In this document: positions 59,461-64,000 of the stretch, one piece after another
Numbering within the stretch: position 1 is the stretch's first letter
Layout: every line of letters starts with the position of its first letter
From: Bin87 sp965116785
Lineage (GTDB): Bacteria > Chloroflexota > Dehalococcoidia > Lucifugimonadales > UBA3495
Length of the DNA stretch: 64,000 nucleotides
Reading direction: 5' to 3'
Assembly (NCBI GenBank): GCA_965116785.1
Contig: OZ220731.1
Location: forward strand, 1,426,001 to 1,490,000
Position numbers and translations under genes: made by a program
The notes under the pieces: model-generated
What the model saw: only the letters and a program-made list of their open reading frames with translations
Databases searched by the model: none
What the model was told of the DNA's origin: nothing

Positions 59461-60258
59461 TCATCCCGTGGTCGCTCGGGCCGTTCCGCCCGCCTGGGGA
59501 TAGGCGTGGACGTCACGCTCACGGTAATAGCGGTAGCCGATGGTGGCGAAGGCGATACCTATCCAGAGGAGGAAGTGCCCGCCGGCGGTGAAAGTGCGGA
59601 ACATTATGGTGAGTTCCGGCGGAAGCCAGGCTGGCGCGGCGTCCCTGACGCTGGGCACGGCAAACGCCAGCAGCAAAGCGACCACCGCGTAGGCGATGCC
59701 GATGCCGGCGTAGCGCAGCCAGCGGCCGGAGCCGGCCGAGGCGCGGTTGATGCGGCCAACACCGTACACGACCAAAACGACCGAAATGGTCGATACCGCC
59801 ATGAAGAGGAACTGGAAACCCTGGCGGGCGAGCAACGTACCCTCATCGCCGATGCCGGGCGGATTGAGCGGGAACTTGATCTGGGTGTACATGGACACAC
59901 CCCAGAAGCCCAGCAGCCCGGCCACGGCGGCCCAGGCCCAGGGGTTCCAGCCGGGCGCTGCGTTGCGCATCAGGTGGTATAAGCCGGTGAAAATGGCGGC
60001 GTAGAGGATGCCGATAACGGCCAAGCCGACCGTCATTCCGATGCGTTGGCCGCCCAGGGAAGTGAGGAACGATAGAGGCAGGGGAGCCTCGTCCTCAGGG
60101 TTAGCGAGCTGCTCGGCGCACCCGGCGCGATCAATGTCGCAGCCCTCGAGACCGATCGCCCATTCCATGACGGGCACGTTAACAATGTTCATGTAGGCTG
60201 CCACCAGCAGGCCTACGATCACGCCCATAACCAGGGCGGTGGGAAGAATGCGTGTCAT
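59461..60258 (-). CDS. cbtA: cobalt transporter subunit CbtA
   Basis: A 265-residue membrane protein of about six helices. MTRILPTALVMGVIVGLLVA is the CbtA start, and PLPLSFLTSLGGQRIGMTVG and ELTIMFRTFTAGGHFLLWIG are later helices. CbtA works with CbtB in cobalt uptake for cobalamin. The ATG at 60258 has GGAGG 6 nt upstream; the longer frame to 60444 is unsupported. Confidence 0.88.
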   Translation of the reverse strand: MTRILPTALVMGVIVGLLVAAYMNIVNVPVMEWAIGLEGCDIDRAGCAEQLANPEDEAPLPLSFLTSLGGQRIGMTVGLAVIGILYAAIFTGLYHLMRNAAPGWNPWAWAAVAGLLGFWGVSMYTQIKFPLNPPGIGDEGTLLARQGFQFLFMAVSTISVVLVVYGVGRINRASAGSGRWLRYAGIGIAYAVVALLLAFAVPSVRDAAPAWLPPELTIMFRTFTAGGHFLLWIGIAFATIGYRYYRERDVHAYPQAGGTARATTG

Positions 60259-60431
60259 CACAAACCTCCGATGACTATCTGACTGAACAGGCGCTAAGGC
60301 CAATGTGGCCGCTCGCAGTGAAGCGAACAGAACGGTCAGGCAGATCCACAGCGCACTCCTCCGGACGCTCCGCAGAGCGCTCGCGCGGCGAAACTTGCCG
60401 ATCAGTTCCGGCAGAACGGGAACCAAAAGGA

Positions 60432-60458
60432 GGCCCGGCATCACAGCAACGCCGGGCC
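60432..60458 (-). promoter_or_regulatory. intercistronic hairpin between cbtB and cbtA
   Basis: Arms GGCCCGGC and GCCGGGCC around an 11-nt loop, followed on the minus strand by CTCCTTTTGG. A partial terminator or processing/stability element; the 210-base cbtB-cbtA gap holds no other feature I can support. Confidence 0.5.
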
Positions 60459-60468
60459 GGCGTAGAGC

Positions 60469-60669
60469 CTAGTGGCACATGAAGGCGACGTGACGGGCGT
60501 GGTGGAAGAACTCGTGGACGGTGTTCAGGATGCCCGGCGCGCCCACGGAAGCAGCGTGCACTCCGCCGTCGACGTAACCGACGATGTACAGGGCCATGGC
60601 GCCGAGGACGAGCCACGGAGCCCAGGCGGCGGTATCGGTGGCGGACATGAAGCGGTTGATCATACTCAT
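60469..60669 (-). CDS. cbtB: cobalt transporter subunit CbtB
   Basis: A 66-residue protein. One membrane helix (AAWAPWLVLGAMALYIVGYVDG) and a C-terminal His-rich tail (VHEFFHHARHVAFMCH) that would bind Co(II). AGGAG lies 7 nt before the ATG at 60669. It opens the transporter pair; promoter and an inverted repeat lie just upstream. Confidence 0.9.
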   Translation of the reverse strand: MSMINRFMSATDTAAWAPWLVLGAMALYIVGYVDGGVHAASVGAPGILNTVHEFFHHARHVAFMCH

Positions 60670-60689
60670 GCTTTCACTCCTATGGTTCA

Positions 60690-60712
60690 AGTGGAGTATC
60701 AAATTCTCCACT
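60690..60712 (-). promoter_or_regulatory. inverted repeat at the cbtB promoter, candidate operator
   Basis: AGTGGAG-N9-CTCCACT lies immediately downstream of the -10 at 60720-60725, at about +1 to +23, and just before the ribosome site. It may be a metal- or cobalamin-responsive operator or a small leader hairpin. Confidence 0.5.
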
Positions 60713-60719
60713 CAGTGAG

Positions 60720-60748
60720 ATTGTAGTCCGTTGCACACGGGCAAACAA
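60720..60748 (-). promoter_or_regulatory. promoter of cbtB
   Basis: On the minus strand TTGTTT (60748-60743), 17 nt, TACAAT (60725-60720). Places +1 near 60713. Confidence 0.55.
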
Positions 60749-60784
60749 TACCGCGGGCCGGACAATATCGACAATGGCGACAGG

Positions 60785-61195
60785 TTAGCGCTCGACGAAA
60801 ATGAGGTCGTCCTCCTTGCCGACCCAACGATCACGGGATTCCTCGAATGCCTGGAGTTTGCCAGGCTGCAACTCGGTTCGCTTTTCGTTGTCGTCCAGGT
60901 AGGGGTTGGGGAAATAGCAGCGCACCAGGGTTTCCTCCCACTGGTGGGAGAAACGTACGTAATAGGACTTGAGATCGCCGTGGCTGGTGGCTTCCACGAA
61001 CTGGATGCCGTCGATCTTTTCCAGTTGGAGGTGGAAGTGCCAGTTCTCTGCCTCGATGGTGGCCCAGCCGTTGTGGACCTCGGGTTGCCTGATACCGTGG
61101 GCATGGTTCTCGCTGACCACGGAACCGCCGCCCACGACCCACATCATCTTGGGGTCGCTGGTTAGTTCGTTGAGCAATTCGAGCGTATTTTCCAT
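60785..61195 (-). CDS. conserved-looking protein of unknown function in the cobN operon
   Basis: A 136-residue soluble protein. MENTLELLNELTSDPKMMWV is a helical start; the middle (GWATIEAENWHFHLQLEKID...FVEATSHGDLKSYYVRF) is beta-rich with many His; the end is DDLIFVE. It has a faint likeness to small haem-utilisation proteins (ChuX/HutX), not enough to call. The ATG at 61195 has GGAGG 9 nt upstream, inside the end of cobN, so it is co-transcribed with it. Confidence 0.7.
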   Translation of the reverse strand: MENTLELLNELTSDPKMMWVVGGGSVVSENHAHGIRQPEVHNGWATIEAENWHFHLQLEKIDGIQFVEATSHGDLKSYYVRFSHQWEETLVRCYFPNPYLDDNEKRTELQPGKLQAFEESRDRWVGKEDDLIFVER

Positions 61196-61212
61196 TGGCC
61201 GCGTCCTCCTGC

Positions 61213-64000
61213 TCATGGGGTGGTTGCGGGGTTGGTACGTGCTCCGGCTTCCTGCCGGGCTTCGATGTCGGTTTCTAACTCAAGGTACATCTGCCGTAGT
61301 TGGTCCAGCATTTCCGGCGGCGGGTTTTCCCACATACCACGCTGGACGGCTTCCAGCAGGCGTTCGACGATACCGCGGAGGGCCCACGGGTTGCTCTGCC
61401 GGAAGAATTCCTGCATGTCGGGGTTCAGGACGTACTCTTCGGTGACGTCCTCGTACATCCAGTCCTCAATCACCTGAGCGGTCGCGTCGTAGCCGAACAT
61501 GTAGTCCACGGTGGCGGCCAGCTCGAAGGCGCCCTTGTAGCCGTGACGCTGCATGGACTGCATCCACTTCGGGTTCACCACGCGGCTGCGGAAGACGCGG
61601 CGGGCTTCGTCCTGAAGGTCACGGACACGGGCGCGGGACGGGTCGCTGCTGTCGCCGAAGAACTGGCGGGGGCTGCGTCCGGTGAGGGAGCGGACCGTGG
61701 CGATCATGCCGCCGTGGTACTGCATGTAGTCATCGCTGTCGAAGACGTCATGCTCGCGGTTGTCCTGGTTCTTGGCGGCGATGACGATCTGGCCGAACCG
61801 GGTACGGAACTCGTTCCGCGCGGTGACGCCGAAGTCCTGGCGGGAGTAGGCGTAGCCGCCCCAGGAGGTGTACACCTCGGCGAGGTCGTGAACGGTTTCC
61901 CAATTGCGCTCGTCCAGCACGCCGAGGATTCCGGCGCCGTAGGCTCCCGGCTTGCTACCAAATATGCGGAACAGGGACGGATCTCCGGCGCTTTCGGTGG
62001 CTTCCGGTTCCGGGGCGTTGGCCCGGCGTTCGGCGTCCTCGCGGACATGCTTGACGACGAAGTTCTGCTCGGGAGATTCGTCCTGCGCGGCGGCGAGCGC
62101 GACGGCCTGATCGATCAGATGGATGAGATTGGGGAATGCGTCGCGGAAGAAGCCACTGATGCGGACGGTAACGTCGATCCGAGGGCGCCCCAACTCGGCG
62201 ACAGGGATCACCTCCAGGCTGCTGACGCGACGGCTCTCGGCCTGCCAGACCGGCTTCACACCCAGGAGGTACAAGATCTGGGCGATGTCGTCGCCGTGGG
62301 TGCGCATGGCAGAGGTCCCCCAAACCACGACGCCCACCATCTCGGGATAACCGCCTTCTTCATCGAGGTATTTCTGCAACAGGGCGTCGCCCAGGGATTT
62401 GCCCACGTCCCACGCGGTGGGCGAGGGCAGCGCACGAGGGTCCACCGAGTAGAAATTGCGTCCGGTGGGCAGAACGTTGACCATGCCCCGGGTGGGAGCG
62501 CCGGAGGGGCCCGGCGGGACGAACCGGCCCTCGAGGCCGCGCAACAGGTTGTCGATTTCGTCGGTGGTGCGCAGGAGGGACGGGTAAATGTGCTGCCCGA
62601 CGTAGGAGAGCACGCTCTCCGTGCGCGCGTCGGGTCGTCCCAAGGTATCGGTTACGACGGTAGGAACCAGGTGTGCGGCGAAACCATCGTCGCACAGCCG
62701 CTGGTAGGCCTGACGACACAGGGATTCCAGCGCTTCGATGACGTCGCCAGCGTTGCGTATGGGCGCTTCGCCATCGACGTTGCGCAGCGCCGATGGAGTG
62801 CTGCCGTTGACGGCGGCCGCCGGATCATCGAGCAGGGCGTAGTAGTCATAGCCCAGGGCCTCAGCCAGGGCGCGTCGCAGGCTGGGCACGGCTCCATTGT
62901 CGAGGCGGGTCAGGGCGCACAGGAGGCCCACCATCTGCTCGGCGGTGGGCGGCTGCCCCAGGGTGTGGAGGCCGTCCTTGATCTGGGCGTCCTTGATTTC
63001 GCAGAGGTAGCCGTCGATTTCCAGCATGAATTCGGCGAAGTCGTCCGGCTGTTCGTCGACGCCAAGGTCGCGATGCAACTCAGCCTGCTGCACCATCTCC
63101 CAGATCTGGGCTTCGAGGGTGGGGAGCTTGGCCGGATCGAGGGTCTGGCACTGGTAGTGCTCATCCATGAGCTGTTCCAGCTTGGCGATGTCGCCGTAAG
63201 CGTCGGCGGTGGTCATCGGGGGGATGAGGTGGTCGATGATGGTAGCGTGCGTGCGCCGCTTGGCCTGGGTGCCTTCGCCTGGGTTATTGACGATGAACGG
63301 ATAGAAGAGCGGTATGTCGTCCAGGGCAACCTCGGGGTAGCAGGCCTGGGACAGTCCGACGCCCTTGCCCGGAAGCCATTCCAGCGTGCCGTGTTTGCCG
63401 ATGTGGATCATGGCATCGGCCCGGAACACGTCGCGGATCCAGCGGTAGTAGGCGATGTAGTGATGCGTGGGCGTTAGGTCGGGATTGTGGTAGACGGAAA
63501 TCGGGTTCTCGCCGAATCCCCGCGGCGGCTGCAGGCCGACGAAAACGTTACCCATGGGAACGCCGGCAATGGCCAAGCGGTCGCCGATGCGGTACACATG
63601 CCCGGGCGGTTCACCCCAGGCTTCCAGCAATTCGGCGCGCACCGATTCGGGGAAGCCGGCGTACCACCTGGAGTAGTCGCGTCGTTCGACGTGGCCAGCG
63701 GCGAGGCGGAGTTGCTCCTCGGTCAGGGTGTCGGTGTCGTTGCTGCAGCGCTCGATGATGCGCTGAACAAGCTCGTCGCCATCGGCGGGGATGTCGTCGA
63801 CTTGGTAACCGGCATTTTTCAGGGCGTGGAGGAGGTTGATAGCCGAAGCGGGAGTGTCCAGACCGACGGCGTTACCGATGCGAGCGTCTTTGGTGGGATA
63901 GTTGCTCAGAATGATCGCGATGCGCTTTTCGGCGTTGGTCTTGCGGCGGAGAGCCGCGTGCCGAGAGGCGAGCCGGGCCAGGTAGTCCATGCGATCAGGT
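61213..64000 (-). CDS. cobN: cobaltochelatase subunit CobN (N-terminus beyond window)
   Basis: At least 929 residues, open to the right edge; full CobN is about 1,200-1,300, so the N-terminal quarter is missing. AIILSNYPTKDARIGNAVGL, MIHIGKHGTLEWLPGKG and GNVFVGLQPPRGFG are CobN/BchH-H-subunit motifs; the C-terminal half has GVVVWGTSAMRTHGDDIAQIL and WGGYAYSRQDFG. It inserts Co(II) into the corrin ring together with an ATPase motor, here probably the ChlI-ChlD fusion. BchH is the main alternative, but CbtAB downstream favours cobalt. Confidence 0.92.
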   Translation of the reverse strand, partial: PDRMDYLARLASRHAALRRKTNAEKRIAIILSNYPTKDARIGNAVGLDTPASAINLLHALKNAGYQVDDIPADGDELVQRIIERCSNDTDTLTEEQLRLAAGHVERRDYSRWYAGFPESVRAELLEAWGEPPGHVYRIGDRLAIAGVPMGNVFVGLQPPRGFGENPISVYHNPDLTPTHHYIAYYRWIRDVFRADAMIHIGKHGTLEWLPGKGVGLSQACYPEVALDDIPLFYPFIVNNPGEGTQAKRRTHATIIDHLIPPMTTADAYGDIAKLEQLMDEHYQCQTLDPAKLPTLEAQIWEMVQQAELHRDLGVDEQPDDFAEFMLEIDGYLCEIKDAQIKDGLHTLGQPPTAEQMVGLLCALTRLDNGAVPSLRRALAEALGYDYYALLDDPAAAVNGSTPSALRNVDGEAPIRNAGDVIEALESLCRQAYQRLCDDGFAAHLVPTVVTDTLGRPDARTESVLSYVGQHIYPSLLRTTDEIDNLLRGLEGRFVPPGPSGAPTRGMVNVLPTGRNFYSVDPRALPSPTAWDVGKSLGDALLQKYLDEEGGYPEMVGVVVWGTSAMRTHGDDIAQILYLLGVKPVWQAESRRVSSLEVIPVAELGRPRIDVTVRISGFFRDAFPNLIHLIDQAVALAAAQDESPEQNFVVKHVREDAERRANAPEPEATESAGDPSLFRIFGSKPGAYGAGILGVLDERNWETVHDLAEVYTSWGGYAYSRQDFGVTARNEFRTRFGQIVIAAKNQDNREHDVFDSDDYMQYHGGMIATVRSLTGRSPRQFFGDSSDPSRARVRDLQDEARRVFRSRVVNPKWMQSMQRHGYKGAFELAATVDYMFGYDATAQVIEDWMYEDVTEEYVLNPDMQEFFRQSNPWALRGIVERLLEAVQRGMWENPPPEMLDQLRQMYLELETDIEARQEAGARTNPATTP

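Noticed and set aside
60670..60784. Cobalamin riboswitch upstream of cbtB
   Set aside because: The promoter leaves only about a 45-nt leader, far too short for the B12 riboswitch, and no B12-box-like core is seen.
61300..63477. 725-residue plus-strand frame
   Set aside because: Antisense to cobN, with no recognisable motifs and the same shadow composition.

Overview
The window reads as a GC-rich bacterial chromosome segment, most likely from a Chloroflexota member (possibly SAR202/Dehalococcoidia-like; that finer placement is inference). The best pointer is the lipoprotein solute-binding protein at 9411-11273, whose lipobox is followed by a Val/Glu/Thr-rich repeat linker often seen in Chloroflexota binding proteins. 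The abundance of CoA-linked and FMN/ThDP oxidative enzymes, with no phage or transposase genes, fits a free-living or symbiont heterotroph. About 60 protein genes are packed on both strands. I see no rRNA, tRNA, CRISPR array or insertion sequence.

Layout. 1-7.3 kb: the start of a membrane protein running off the left edge, an alpha/beta hydrolase, a brnT-like toxin gene overlapping a BrnA-like/VOC fusion, a benzoylformate-decarboxylase-like ThDP enzyme, an EVE protein, PII, and an acyl-CoA synthetase. 7.4-11.3 kb: a peptide-type ABC importer (binding protein and two permeases, no ATPases). 11.6-24.2 kb: a DUF35/thiolase pair, HpaI aldolase, RNase D, M20 peptidase, GNAT, a TPR/hot-dog/PIG-L run, TenA, a hydrolase, an FMN 2-hydroxyacid oxidase. 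24.4-27.8 kb: a three-gene 2-oxoacid:ferredoxin oxidoreductase operon. 28.0-30.0 kb: a two-gene ATPase/HNH cassette resembling the Septu (PtuAB) antiphage system. 30-45.3 kb: an Xsc-like ThDP enzyme, DUF971, FmdB, an FAD oxidase, a double CoA-transferase, a CysRS-glycosyltransferase fusion, an SDR, MeaB, a stomatin/NfeD pair and a crotonase. 45.7-52.0 kb: a histidine operon hisZ-hisG-(PLC-like)-hisD-hisC-hisB. 53-57.2 kb: two SDRs, BirA, a PaREP1-like protein and GlyRS. 57.4-64 kb: a cobalt/cobalamin block read leftwards from the right edge: cobN, an unknown gene, cbtB, cbtA and a ChlI-ChlD fusion.

How the parts work together. The right-hand block joins cobalt uptake (CbtAB) to cobalt insertion (CobN with an AAA+/vWA partner). 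The MeaB GTPase at 40.8 kb serves B12-dependent mutases, so B12 is probably both made and used. The his operon supplies ring synthesis and the middle and late steps of histidine synthesis; hisA/F/H/I/E are elsewhere. The central genes form scattered CoA-ester and 2-oxoacid chemistry rather than one obvious pathway.

Most notable: the BrnA-like/VOC fusion beside brnT, the CysRS-GT2 fusion, the PtuAB-like cassette, an inverted repeat at the cbtB promoter, several enzymes that keep a fold but lose catalytic residues, and a recurring extended -10 motif (TGnTAnnnT) with several apparently leaderless starts. Functions are inferred from sequence patterns alone; no search was run.
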